Source of the DNA: Pseudomonas jessenii
GTDB lineage: Bacteria > Pseudomonadota > Gammaproteobacteria > Pseudomonadales > Pseudomonadaceae
Direction of reading: 5' to 3'
Length of the DNA: 64,000 nt
NCBI RefSeq assembly: GCF_002236115.1
Contig: NZ_NIWT01000005.1
Span: 372,001 to 436,000 of the forward strand
In this document: one piece after another, positions 1-7,709 of the stretch
Position numbering within the stretch: the first letter of the stretch is position 1
Layout of the letters: every line of letters begins with the position of its first letter
Made by a program: the position numbers and the translations under genes
Notes under the pieces: generated by a model
Told to the model about the DNA's origin: nothing
Databases searched by the model: none
Seen by the model: only the letters and a program-made list of their open reading frames with translations

Positions 1-29
1 CCACCGATCCGGATGTCACCAAAGGCTGA
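1..29 (+). CDS. zapA: ZapA cell-division protein, 3' end only
   Basis: Only the last eight codons (reading T-D-P-D-V-T-K-G) and a TGA stop at 27-29 are in the window. The tail resembles the C-terminus of pseudomonad ZapA, the FtsZ-ring-associated protein, and zapA is the gene normally found just upstream of the 6S RNA gene in gamma-proteobacteria. The identification rests mostly on this conserved neighbourhood. Confidence 0.6.
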
Positions 30-48
30 TTCGCGCCGCCGCTTGCGG

Positions 49-54
49 TATAAT
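49..54 (+). promoter_or_regulatory. -10 box of the 6S RNA promoter
   Basis: A perfect TATAAT hexamer lies directly ahead of the expected 5' end of 6S RNA, overlapping the region just after the zapA stop. The -35 region (about 25-32) is poor, which fits a sigma-70 promoter relying on an upstream or discriminator element. Confidence 0.6.
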
Positions 55-56
55 CC

Positions 57-239
57 CCTCACTCCCTGGGGTGCTTGCCAGTTGGCGATGTCCCTGAGCC
101 GATTTGCTATACCCTGGAGGTTGCACGTTGGGCTGGTGTGCATGTCCGCTAGACGGAAAGCCTTAAAGCCTACTGCATCTTCCACCTTGAACTTTCGGGT
201 TCAAGGGCTAAGTCGACAGCGGCACATTCGGGGAGCCTG
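57..239 (+). ncRNA. ssrS: 6S RNA
   Basis: The roughly 180-nt stretch between zapA and fau matches the pseudomonad 6S RNA in layout. The 5' end carries CTCCCTGGGGTGCTTGCCAG and the 3' end reads GGGGAGCC, so the termini can pair to form the closing stem. 6S RNA mimics an open promoter and sequesters sigma-70 RNA polymerase in stationary phase. It has its own -10 box and is followed by a strong intrinsic terminator. In many gamma-proteobacteria it is partly co-transcribed with the downstream fau (ygfA). The exact ends are estimates. Confidence 0.88.
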
Positions 240-247
240 ATTTCAGT

Positions 248-282
248 CCAATGCCGGTTTTGATACCGGCATTGGCGTTTTT
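248..282 (+). terminator. Intrinsic terminator after 6S RNA
   Basis: A perfect 11-bp inverted repeat (CCAATGCCGGT at 248-258 and its complement at 265-275) with a 6-nt loop is followed by CGTTTTTA. It would end 6S RNA, or attenuate read-through into fau, which starts about 40 nt further on. Confidence 0.85.
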
Positions 283-324
283 ACGGGTACGCTTCACGTA
301 TCCGCATTGTTGAAGCCCGAATAC

Positions 325-930
325 ATGACCGAACCTGCGCTGCTCCCCCGCCCGCAACTTCGACGCATGCTGCGCAAGGCCCGCCGCGCACTGACACCCA
401 GTCAGCAACGCCAGGCCGCTCGCGGGCTGTACAAGCAATTGGCCCAGCAACCGCTGTTCCGCCGCGCCCGGCACATCTCGCTCTATCTACCGACCGATGG
501 TGAAATCGATCCGCGTCTGTTGCTGCGCGCCGCGCAACGCCGGGGCAAAGCCACCTATCTACCGGTGCTCAGCGCCTGGCCGCGAACCAAAATGGTGTTC
601 CAGCGCATCCGTCCCGGGGAAAAACTCAAACCCAACCGCTTCCGTATTCTCGAACCACGGGCCAACCTCGCCCGGCAGCGCAAGATCTGGGCGCTGGATC
701 TGGTGCTGTTGCCATTGGTGGGTTTTGACGATGTCGGCGGACGCCTGGGAATGGGCGGTGGTTTCTACGACCGGAGCCTGGCCTACCTGGCGCGACGAAA
801 TGACTGGCGCAAGCCGACGCTGTTGGGGCTGGCCCATGAATGTCAGAAAGTGGCGCGATTGGCTCAGGCGAGCTGGGATGTACCGCTGCAAGGAACGGTG
901 ACGGACAAGGCCTGGTATTACGCAGGCTAG
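325..930 (+). CDS. fau: 5-formyltetrahydrofolate cyclo-ligase
   Basis: Encodes a 201-residue protein of the YgfA/MTHFS family, which uses ATP to convert 5-formyl-THF to 5,10-methenyl-THF and so salvages folinic acid. The family signature GMGGGFYDR is at residues 142-150, preceded by the LVLLPLVGFDDVGGR stretch; basic residues near the N-terminus fit the ATP site. An in-frame TTG at 307 would add six residues, but the ATG at 325 gives the usual length. It sits directly downstream of 6S RNA, the conserved ssrS-fau arrangement linked in other bacteria to biofilm and persister phenotypes. Confidence 0.95.
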   Translation: MTEPALLPRPQLRRMLRKARRALTPSQQRQAARGLYKQLAQQPLFRRARHISLYLPTDGEIDPRLLLRAAQRRGKATYLPVLSAWPRTKMVFQRIRPGEKLKPNRFRILEPRANLARQRKIWALDLVLLPLVGFDDVGGRLGMGGGFYDRSLAYLARRNDWRKPTLLGLAHECQKVARLAQASWDVPLQGTVTDKAWYYAG

Positions 931-965
931 GCGCCACTTCGATCAGTGGCGCCGAGGCAACAGGA

Positions 966-1121
966 TCAGCGCTTGAAGGCTGTCGACTGTTGCTGCAACT
1001 GGGCGAGCTCGACCGGCGCATCGGTCTTGTTGGCCCATAGGCTTTGGGCATAGCCAGTGGTCACGACGCCAAGGCCAAACAAAATGACCAAAATCCATAG
1101 TAAATCCGGTTTGCGTTTCAT
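966..1121 (-). CDS. Small single-span membrane protein, unknown function
   Basis: A 51-codon frame starts at ATG 1119-1121 and stops at TGA. The product begins MKRKPDLLWILVILFGLGVV: a positively charged start, a hydrophobic segment at about residues 8-24, then a polar tail rich in Gln (QLQQQS), so one transmembrane helix with the tail probably outside. It lies between fau and the EVE gene on the opposite strand; a small hypothetical gene is usual at this place in pseudomonads, which supports it being real. The lysine-containing N-terminus and the lack of a lipobox argue against a lipoprotein. I do not recognise a function. Confidence 0.7.
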   Translation of the reverse strand: MKRKPDLLWILVILFGLGVVTTGYAQSLWANKTDAPVELAQLQQQSTAFKR

Positions 1122-1316
1122 CGATTGCCCCCCAAAGGCACATCAACACGATGACAGCAGCGGTTTCCGTTTGTAGGCCGTGCAGCAGCGTCAAGCTTTA
1201 AAGGCCGGCATTTTGCGACAACGTGAACCGCTGCGCAAATGCTGACGTCAACCGACTGTCGGTTTGTCATAAAATCGCCAACAAGCTGCTCAATCACCAC
1301 GCAAGGAGCAAAAGAC

Positions 1317-1769
1317 ATGGCCTATTGGCTGATGAAATCCGAGCCCGACGAACTCTCGATCAAAGGGCTGGAAAAGCTCGGCAAAGCGCGCTGGGACGGG
1401 GTTCGCAACTATCAGGCACGCAATTTCCTGCGGACCATGGCGGTGGGGGATGAGTTCTTTTTCTATCATTCCAGCTGCCCCGAGCCTGGCATCGCCGGAA
1501 TCGGCAAGATTGTCGAAGCCGCGTATCCGGACCCGACGGCGCTGGAGCCAGAGAGCCATTATTTTGACCCAAAGGCCACCCCGGATAAAAACGCCTGGAG
1601 TGCGATCGATGTAGCACATGTGGAAACGTTTGCCCGGGTGCTGAAACTGGATTATCTGAAACAGCAGACGGCGCTGGCCGAGTTGCCATTGGTGCAAAAA
1701 GGCTCGCGGTTATCGGTGATGCCGGTGACGCCGGAGCAATGGGCGACGGTGATTGCCTTAAAGCCTTGA
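1317..1769 (+). CDS. EVE domain-containing protein
   Basis: A 150-residue protein consisting of a single EVE (PUA-like) domain. The hallmark WLMKSEP is at residues 4-10 and WDGVRNYQARNFLR at 26-39, followed by GDEFFFYHSS. EVE domains bind modified bases in nucleic acids; this short, stand-alone, widely conserved form has no established substrate in bacteria. The ATG at 1317 is chosen because AAGGAGC lies 8 nt upstream; an earlier in-frame ATG at 1239 has no such site. It ends about 140 bp before the convergent FliL-like gene, with a REP pair between them. Confidence 0.9.
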   Translation: MAYWLMKSEPDELSIKGLEKLGKARWDGVRNYQARNFLRTMAVGDEFFFYHSSCPEPGIAGIGKIVEAAYPDPTALEPESHYFDPKATPDKNAWSAIDVAHVETFARVLKLDYLKQQTALAELPLVQKGSRLSVMPVTPEQWATVIALKP

Positions 1770-1793
1770 GCCATTTGTCGCCTGGACTGGCCT

Positions 1794-1890
1794 CATCGCG
1801 AGCAAGCTCGCTCCCACAAGGTTCTGCGGTGGACATGTGATTGTGCTTCAACACCAATCCACTGTGGGAGCGAGCTTGCTCGCGATGACG
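1794..1890. repeat. REP pair (BIME)
   Basis: Two inverted REP copies, 1794-1819 and about 1859-1890, each carrying GAGCAAGCTCGCTCCCAC or its complement, lie between two convergent genes, a typical position for these elements in pseudomonads. Confidence 0.85.
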
Positions 1891-1911
1891 CCAGCTCAAG
1901 CAATTGAAGTC

Positions 1912-2319
1912 TTACTGAATGATCAAGTTGTTGAACAACAAATCCTCAACCACCGGCTTACCGGTTTCGTCGTTCATCACCTGTTGGGTCTGTTTCAGGG
2001 CTTCCTGACGCAGCTTTTCCTTGGCCTCGACGTTGTTCATCGTCTCGGTGGACTGCTGGGCGAACAGTGCGACCAATTGATTGCGGATCAAGGGTTCATT
2101 GGCCTTCACCGCCTTGGCGGCCTCGTCACCGGTCACCCGCAACGCCACATCGGCCTTGTAGACCTTGAGTTTCGGCGTGCCGTCCAGCCCGTAGTTACCC
2201 ACGAACGGCGGGCTCAGGGTGATGTAACTGACCTTCGGAGCTGCATCTTCTTTGGCTTCTTCGGCCACCGCTGCCACAGGCAGAGACAGGGCCAGCATCA
2301 ACATGATCCACGCTTTCAA
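1912..2319 (-). CDS. FliL-like secreted or membrane-anchored protein
   Basis: About 135 residues starting from TTG at 2317-2319: residues 1-20 form a signal or anchor segment (AWIMLMLALSLPVAAVAEE) and the rest matches the FliL-like layout, with KVSYITLSPPFVGNYG and YKADVALRV leading into a helical C-terminus ending DLLFNNLIIQ. FliL stabilises the flagellar stator, but this paralogue lies far from flagellar genes in pseudomonads and is usually annotated only by similarity. The TTG start is favoured because GGAG sits 6 nt upstream, whereas the longer ATG starts at 2352 and 2430 lack a good ribosome-binding site. Confidence 0.8.
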   Translation of the reverse strand: MKAWIMLMLALSLPVAAVAEEAKEDAAPKVSYITLSPPFVGNYGLDGTPKLKVYKADVALRVTGDEAAKAVKANEPLIRNQLVALFAQQSTETMNNVEAKEKLRQEALKQTQQVMNDETGKPVVEDLLFNNLIIQ

Positions 2320-2469
2320 AATTCGCTCCTTATCCGGTTTGCGGCCTAGCATAACGACCCGCTGCGCAAGCACAAGCTTATGGCTGACTATCAGGGCCGG
2401 GCATGCTCGTTGACCCATCGACCCACACACCTACACTTATCGGCCATCACTCCCAAAGGAATAGCCCTG

Positions 2470-3447
2470 ATGAAAGCCGTGCTGTGCAAAGCCTTCGGCC
2501 CTGCCGAATCGCTGGTGCTGGAAGACGTCGCCAGTCCTGTCGCGAAGAAGAATGAAATCCTGCTGGACGTGCACGCCGCCGGGGTGAACTTCCCCGATAC
2601 GTTGATCATCGAGGGCAAATACCAGTTCAAGCCGCCCTTCCCGTTTTCGCCGGGTGGTGAAGCGGCTGGCGTGGTCAGCGCAGTGGGTGAAAAAGTCAGC
2701 CACTTGAAAGTCGGTGACCGGGTCATGGCCCTGACCGGCTGGGGCAGCTTTGCCGAGCAGGTCGCCGTGCCGGGCTACAACGCACTGCCGATCCCGCCAT
2801 CGATGGACTTCAACACCGCCGCCGCCTTCAGCATGACCTACGGCACCTCGATGCATGCCCTCAAGCAGCGCGGCAACCTGCAACCGGGCGAAACCCTGCT
2901 GGTACTGGGTGCTTCCGGCGGCGTCGGCCTCGCGGCGGTGGAAATCGGCAAAGCCATGGGCGCCCGGGTGATCGCGGCGGCCAGCAGCGCAGAGAAACTC
3001 GCCGTGGCCAAGGCCGCCGGCGCCGACGAACTGATCAACTACAGCGAAACCAGCCTGAAGGACGAAATCAAGCGTCTGACCGACGGCCAGGGTGCCGACG
3101 TGATCTACGACCCGGTCGGCGGCGACCTGTTCGACCAGGCCATCCGCGCCATCGCCTGGAACGGCCGCTTGCTGGTGGTCGGCTTCGCCAGCGGTCGCAT
3201 TCCCGAATTGCCGGTCAACCTGGCCTTGCTTAAAGGTGCGGCAGTGCTCGGCGTGTTCTGGGGCTCGTTCGCCCAACGCCAGCCGCAGGACAACGCGGCG
3301 AACTTCCAGCAGTTGTTTGGCTGGTTTGCCGAAGGCAAGCTCAAGCCTCTGGTGTCCCAGGTGTATCCGCTGAGCAATGCGGCGCAGGCGATCAATGACC
3401 TTGGCCAGCGTAAAGCGGTGGGGAAAGTGGTGGTGCAGGTTCGCTGA
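2470..3447 (+). CDS. NADPH:quinone oxidoreductase family protein (zinc-free MDR)
   Basis: A 325-residue medium-chain dehydrogenase/reductase of the zeta-crystallin/QorA class. The N-terminal GroES-like domain contains GVNFPDTLIIEG and PFSPGGEAAGVV; the Rossmann motif LGASGGVG is at residues 147-154 and VGFASGRIPE follows later. The cysteine and histidine zinc ligands of alcohol dehydrogenases are absent, as expected for quinone or enoyl reductases that use NADPH. AAAGGAAT lies 9 nt before the ATG. It is monocistronic and ends in a bidirectional terminator. The true substrate is unknown. Confidence 0.9.
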   Translation: MKAVLCKAFGPAESLVLEDVASPVAKKNEILLDVHAAGVNFPDTLIIEGKYQFKPPFPFSPGGEAAGVVSAVGEKVSHLKVGDRVMALTGWGSFAEQVAVPGYNALPIPPSMDFNTAAAFSMTYGTSMHALKQRGNLQPGETLLVLGASGGVGLAAVEIGKAMGARVIAAASSAEKLAVAKAAGADELINYSETSLKDEIKRLTDGQGADVIYDPVGGDLFDQAIRAIAWNGRLLVVGFASGRIPELPVNLALLKGAAVLGVFWGSFAQRQPQDNAANFQQLFGWFAEGKLKPLVSQVYPLSNAAQAINDLGQRKAVGKVVVQVR

Positions 3448-3458
3448 ATCCCTCTGCT

Positions 3459-3488
3459 AAAAAGCGCGGCCATGTAGCCGCGCTTTTA
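3459..3488. terminator. Bidirectional intrinsic terminator
   Basis: AAAAGCGCGGC ... GCCGCGCTTTT with a 6-nt loop lies between two convergent genes that stop at 3447 and 3495. A- and T-runs on both sides let it serve either strand. Confidence 0.85.
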
Positions 3489-3494
3489 TTGCCG

Positions 3495-4109
3495 TCAAAG
3501 CAACACCCGAATCTCCTCCGGCAAAAACCGCACATACCGACTCGCCGGATGCGCGCTACACCGCTGCACAATCGAACGGACGCTGGCATTGAGCTTGGCA
3601 ATCAGAGCCAGACGCTTCTCTTCCGGCAATTGAGTCGGTGAAAGCGAGTGGGTCAGGTAACTGCGGGTCCAGCTGAAAACCGGCAGGTCCACCCACGAGG
3701 AAGTGGCGATGTTCAACGATGCCCGTGCGATAGCACTGCATTTCAGCCGCTCCAGCTCCTTGTTGACGTGGAAGGGATGTTCGCTGTCCAGCCTGTATTC
3801 CATGGGTGCGACCACGAGGATTTGCGCAGGTTGATCCTTGGTAATTGTCCACGGCTTGAATCGCCATTGGTTGACTGCGGCCAATGACGCCTCTTCGAGT
3901 TCGGGATGTGCACTTTGCGCAATCACGGCATTACTGACTGATCCATCGGCCTTCACAGTCATGCTGACACGCACCATGCCGGTGACACCCGCCCGATGCA
4001 GCGCCTTCGGATAAATCGGCTTTGGGTTGTTCTCGGGTATCAGAAATACCTCCCCGGCCCTGATATCCGCAGAGACCAGCAACAAAATTCCAACCAACCA
4101 CCACCGCAT
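3495..4109 (-). CDS. Periplasmic protein with a TonB C-terminal-type domain
   Basis: 204 residues from ATG 4107-4109, preceded by GGGAGAGGGAC. Residues 1-18 form a signal peptide (MRWWLVGILLLVSADIRA). Residues 29-107 match the TonB_C fold, with YPKALHRAGVTGMVRVSMTV and VNQWRFKPW. About 95 further residues, including Cys124 and Cys184, show no family I recognise. TonB itself needs a cytoplasmic-membrane anchor and a long proline-rich linker; here the domain follows the signal peptide at once, so this is probably a free periplasmic or envelope protein that borrows the fold. No exbB/exbD genes are nearby. Confidence 0.8.
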   Translation of the reverse strand: MRWWLVGILLLVSADIRAGEVFLIPENNPKPIYPKALHRAGVTGMVRVSMTVKADGSVSNAVIAQSAHPELEEASLAAVNQWRFKPWTITKDQPAQILVVAPMEYRLDSEHPFHVNKELERLKCSAIARASLNIATSSWVDLPVFSWTRSYLTHSLSPTQLPEEKRLALIAKLNASVRSIVQRCSAHPASRYVRFLPEEIRVLL

Positions 4110-4435
4110 GTCCCTCTCCCTTCGTCTGCAACGCCAGACTTGGCAACAGCACAAAGGTTAAAGCGCCGGGCCATTCGACATAACGCCATGACTTCTGCTT
4201 TAAACGAAGGATCTTTCCTAAAGTCCTGCCCCATTCCGGGCAGATCAAATGCCCCAAACGAAAACAGGTAACGCTTCCTACACCGCCCTTCACTTACATC
4301 TGAGCGACATGTTCATAAAGGAACGCGCGACTTCCAACATTTCCGCTGTTTTGTCGATGAGAACCGGTGCTATTTTCGGTAACGAAACTGTAACATTCGT
4401 ATCCGCAGTCAAAACAAGAAATCTGGAGCTCTTGA
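4110..4435. other. 326-bp intergenic region, glpT control region
   Basis: Divergent spacer between the TonB-C-type gene and glpT. Apart from the GlpR-like operator at 4373-4388 no gene or repeat is seen; it becomes AT-rich towards glpT. Confidence 0.6.
4373..4388 (+). promoter_or_regulatory. Candidate GlpR operator of glpT
   Basis: TTTTCGGTAACGAAAC, a near-palindrome (TTTTCG and CGAAAC arms), resembles the GlpR operator described for Pseudomonas glycerol genes (TTTTCGNNNNCGAAAA type). It lies about 48 bp before the glpT start, where a repressor would block transcription. Confidence 0.55.
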
Positions 4436-5785
4436 ATGTTTGCTTTCTTTCGTCCTGCCGCACATCAGGCTCCATTGCCTGAAGAAAAAATAGACAGCAC
4501 CTACCGACGCCTTCGCTGGCAGATTTTCGCCGGCATTTTCATTGGCTATGCCGGTTACTACCTGCTGCGCAAGAACTTCTCCCTGGCCATGCCGTACCTG
4601 ATCGATGAAGGCTACTCCCGTGGCCAGCTGGGTCTGGCGATGTCCGCCATCGCGATTGCCTACGGTCTGTCGAAGTTTCTCATGGGCCTGGTGTCCGACC
4701 GTTCCAACCCGCGCTTCTTCCTGCCATTCGGTCTTCTGGTATCGGCTGGGGTGATGTTCATTTTCGGTTTCGCGCCCTGGGCGACGTCCAGCGTGACCAT
4801 GATGTTCATTTTGCTGTTCATCAACGGCTGGGCGCAGGGCATGGGTTGGCCGCCGAGTGGCCGGACCATGGTGCACTGGTGGTCGCAGAAGGAACGTGGC
4901 GGCGTGGTGTCCGTCTGGAACGTGGCGCACAACGTCGGCGGTGGCCTGATCGGCCCGTTGTTCCTGATCGGCATGGGGCTGTTCAATGACTGGCACGCCG
5001 CGTTCTACGTACCGGCAGCCGTGGCGCTGGCAGTAGCGGTGTTTGCCTTTGTGACCATGCGCGACACCCCGCAATCGGTTGGCCTGCCGCCGATCGAGCA
5101 ATACAAGAACGACTACCCGGAAGGCTACGACGCCAGCCACGAAGAGGAATTCAGCGCCAAGGAAATCTTCGTCAAATACGTGCTGCGCAACAAAATGCTC
5201 TGGTACATCGCCTTGGCCAACGTCTTTGTCTATCTGCTGCGTTACGGCGTGCTGGACTGGGCACCGACCTACCTCAAGGAAGCCAAGGGTTTCACTGTGG
5301 ATAAAACCTCGTGGGCGTACTTCTTCTACGAGTGGGCAGGTATCCCGGGCACGCTGCTGTGCGGCTGGATGTCGGACAAGATCTTCCGTGGCAACCGTGG
5401 CCTGACCGGCATGGTGTTCATGGCGTTGGTGACGGTCGCGACGCTGGTTTACTGGCTCAACCCGGCCGGTAATCCGATGGTCGACATGATCGCGCTGCTG
5501 TCCATTGGCTTCCTGATCTACGGCCCGGTGATGCTGATCGGCCTGCAGGCGCTGGAACTGGCACCGAAGAAAGCTGCCGGTACGGCGGCGGGCTTTACCG
5601 GTCTGTTCGGTTACTTGGGTGGGTCGGTCGCGGCCAGTGCAGCGATGGGCTACACCGTGGACCATTTCGGTTGGGACGGCGGTTTCGTGCTGCTGGTCGG
5701 TGCCTGCCTGTTGGCGATGGCCTTCCTGGCCCCGACACTACGGCACAAACAAATCGCCAGTCAGGGCCGCGAAGCACTCGCTTGA
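4436..5785 (+). CDS. glpT: sn-glycerol-3-phosphate:phosphate antiporter
   Basis: A 449-residue inner-membrane transporter of the OPA family within the MFS, importing glycerol-3-phosphate in exchange for phosphate. It shows the typical GlpT sequence: RRLRWQIFAGIFIGYAGYYL, RKNFSLAMPYL, GWPPSGRTMVHWWSQKERG and WAPTYLKEAKGF, with about twelve hydrophobic helices and the usual length. A GlpR-type operator lies upstream, but no other glp gene is in the window. Its last 25 bp overlap the 3' end of convergent chaC. Confidence 0.96.
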   Translation: MFAFFRPAAHQAPLPEEKIDSTYRRLRWQIFAGIFIGYAGYYLLRKNFSLAMPYLIDEGYSRGQLGLAMSAIAIAYGLSKFLMGLVSDRSNPRFFLPFGLLVSAGVMFIFGFAPWATSSVTMMFILLFINGWAQGMGWPPSGRTMVHWWSQKERGGVVSVWNVAHNVGGGLIGPLFLIGMGLFNDWHAAFYVPAAVALAVAVFAFVTMRDTPQSVGLPPIEQYKNDYPEGYDASHEEEFSAKEIFVKYVLRNKMLWYIALANVFVYLLRYGVLDWAPTYLKEAKGFTVDKTSWAYFFYEWAGIPGTLLCGWMSDKIFRGNRGLTGMVFMALVTVATLVYWLNPAGNPMVDMIALLSIGFLIYGPVMLIGLQALELAPKKAAGTAAGFTGLFGYLGGSVAASAAMGYTVDHFGWDGGFVLLVGACLLAMAFLAPTLRHKQIASQGREALA

Positions 5786-6429
5786 TCGGCCTTTGATTTA
5801 CAGCGCTTGAGCCGCGCCTCCAGATTCCGGTCTGGCATGGCGTGGCTGCGCAGGGCGTGTGCGGTCTGCTCGACATAATCGCGAGTGGTGCCGTAGCGCC
5901 CGCAGGCGTTTTCGAACACATGGCTCAGCACATGGTCCGGCAAGTTGCCGGCATAGCTGGGCAGGTGTCGTTCCAGAACAAAACCCAATGCCTGAACCTG
6001 GCTGCCATCGTCGAGGCGGCAGTTGAGCCAGTGCGGGCGGTAGGAAGGGAAAGGCATCTCGCGCTGCCAAAGTGCGTAGAGCGAGGCTTCGAGTTGCTCT
6101 TCGGGCAAGCGATAGGCGAAACCGCTGCAAGAACCGCCGCGATCCAGGCCAAACACCAGGCCGGGCATTTCCGGGGTGCCGCGATGTTCGTGGGACCACA
6201 GGTACAACCCGCGATGGTAGCCATGCACCCGGCCGCGAACCCGCTCAACCGCCGTGCATTCAGGGCGCCAGATCAGCGAGCCATACGCAAACAGCCACAC
6301 CGGCCCGCCTTTGTGGCGCGCCATGGTCGATTGCATCGAGCTGAGCAGTTGTTCGTGAGTAAGCTGCGGCCCCAGATCGAGCCGCGGAGGGTAAGCCAGA
6401 TTCAAAAAAGCAGATTCAATGGCGCTCAT
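5761..6429 (-). CDS. chaC: Glutathione-specific gamma-glutamylcyclotransferase, ChaC family
   Basis: A 222-residue protein with the nucleotide-free YGSL pocket (WLFAYGSLIWRPE, residues 45-57), GYHRGLYLWSHEHRGTPE at 70-87 and PGLVFGLDRGGSCSGFAYRL after it, as in ChaC. These cytosolic enzymes cleave glutathione to 5-oxoproline and Cys-Gly. Length and motif order fit the bacterial ChaC family; the old name as a cation-transport regulator comes from its operon in E. coli, and no cha transporter is present here. The 3' end overlaps glpT on the other strand. Confidence 0.92.
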   Translation of the reverse strand: MSAIESAFLNLAYPPRLDLGPQLTHEQLLSSMQSTMARHKGGPVWLFAYGSLIWRPECTAVERVRGRVHGYHRGLYLWSHEHRGTPEMPGLVFGLDRGGSCSGFAYRLPEEQLEASLYALWQREMPFPSYRPHWLNCRLDDGSQVQALGFVLERHLPSYAGNLPDHVLSHVFENACGRYGTTRDYVEQTAHALRSHAMPDRNLEARLKRCKSKADQASASRP

Positions 6430-6740
6430 GGCGAATAGCGTTCAGCTCCCCGCGGGTGAAGAATTACTTAATAGAACGCACGGCTGTAACAATAAGGCAC
6501 ATAAGTTTTAAGGCAATTTAAATGCCATGGCACAGTTCTTAATGAATTGCCTGGACAACATATAACCTACCGATATTTATAAATATTTATAAATGCCGAT
6601 TGGCTATATGTGGAGTTATATACCTGTAGGAGCGAGCCTGCTCGCGTTGGAATCAAGAACGCTGCGGGTAGCCTGACTGCCCGAGTAATCGTTAACGACC
6701 ATCGCGAGCAGGCTCGCTCCTACAAGGTGGTCGGGGCAGA
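6430..6740. other. 311-bp intergenic region with REP pair and AT-rich tract
   Basis: The chaC-proximal half (6470-6620) is unusually AT-rich, with a tandem ATATTTATAA repeat near 6572-6591 and an inverted GGCAATT/AATTGCC pair near 6513-6550. The other half is occupied by the REP pair. No coding sequence is apparent. The AT-rich part could hold the chaC promoter, which would read leftwards. Confidence 0.5.
6623..6727. repeat. REP pair (BIME)
   Basis: Inverted copies at 6623-6648 (CCTGTAGGAGCGAGCCTGCT...) and 6699-6725, of the GTAGGAGCG subtype, follow the AT-rich spacer downstream of the reductase stop. Confidence 0.85.
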
Positions 6741-7709
6741 TCAAGACCGCGGCGCGTACGCAAACACATCGGCGCGCATTTGATGAGCATCCATTCCCGC
6801 TTCCACCAGAGCATCCAGCGTGCCGTAGACCATGGCCGGAGAGCCGCTGGCGTACACGTGTAGCGGCTTGAGGTCAGGGAAGTCTTCACAGACCGCTTCA
6901 TGCAACATGCCGCACCGCCCTTCCCAACCGCATTGATCGCTGACGACCTTGTGCAGGAACAGGTTGGGCAACTTCAGCCATTCGTCCCAATGCTCGATCT
7001 GATAAAAATCTTCAGGACGACGCACGCCCCAATACAGATGCACCGGGTGCTTGAAACCCGAGGCCCGGCAATGCTCGATCAGACTATGGATCTGGCCCAT
7101 GCCGGTACCCGCGGCGATCAGCACGAGAGAACCTTCCGGCAACTCCTCCAGGTGGGTATCGCCGAACGGCAATTCGACCCGCACCATACTGTTGCGCTGG
7201 AGCTGTTCGATCAGGCTCAGCGCACTGGATTCGCGCGCCAGTACGTGGATTTCCAGGTCGCGTCCCGCATGCGGTGCCGAGGCGAGGGAGAATGCGGACT
7301 TTTCGCCGTTCTCCCGTTCGATCATCAGGTACTGGCCAGCGTGGTAGCGCGGCGGTTTGCCGGCCGGAGCCCGCAGACGCACGCGCCAGGTGTCGCCGCC
7401 CACCTCCTTGCACTCAATGACCTGACACGACACGCTGCGCACCGGCAGTTCTCCCAGCGCGAGCACGCCATCCCACAGCACGATGCAGTCTTCCAGCGGC
7501 TCCGCTATGCAAGTGTAGAACTCGCCATGGTCACGCACATTGCCAGCCTGCTCGACCCGGCCTTCTACCAGCAGCGCCGCGCACACGTGGCAATTGCCGT
7601 TGCGGCAGCTTTGCGGGCATTCGTAGCCCAGACGTCGTGCGCCATCGAGAATCCGCTCGCCGGGCAATATCTCAAGCACTGCTCCGGAGGGCTGCAAGGT
7701 TACACGCAT
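6741..7709 (-). CDS. 2Fe-2S/FAD/NAD(P)H oxidoreductase coupled to ubiD
   Basis: 322 residues from ATG 7707-7709. An N-terminal plant-type ferredoxin domain carries Cys35, Cys40, Cys43 and Cys67 (C-X4-C-X2-C-X23-C); then FAD-binding RYHAGQY (121-127) and SAFSLAS (138-144), and the NAD(P) motif AAGTGMGQ (199-206). The order ferredoxin-FAD-NAD matches CDP-6-deoxy-glucoseen reductase and phenol-hydroxylase-type reductases. The start codon overlaps the ubiD stop (TGATG), so the two are translationally coupled. No sugar-nucleotide genes are near, so the database name CDP-6-deoxy-delta-3,4-glucoseen reductase is probably misleading; a redox partner role with UbiD is inferred only. Confidence 0.88.
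   Translation of the reverse strand: MRVTLQPSGAVLEILPGERILDGARRLGYECPQSCRNGNCHVCAALLVEGRVEQAGNVRDHGEFYTCIAEPLEDCIVLWDGVLALGELPVRSVSCQVIECKEVGGDTWRVRLRAPAGKPPRYHAGQYLMIERENGEKSAFSLASAPHAGRDLEIHVLARESSALSLIEQLQRNSMVRVELPFGDTHLEELPEGSLVLIAAGTGMGQIHSLIEHCRASGFKHPVHLYWGVRRPEDFYQIEHWDEWLKLPNLFLHKVVSDQCGWEGRCGMLHEAVCEDFPDLKPLHVYASGSPAMVYGTLDALVEAGMDAHQMRADVFAYAPRS

Noticed and set aside
1794..1890. CRISPR-like repeats
   Set aside because: Repeated 20-25-mers occur across the window, but as inverted pairs at scattered intergenic sites, which is the REP pattern; no array of spaced direct repeats exists.
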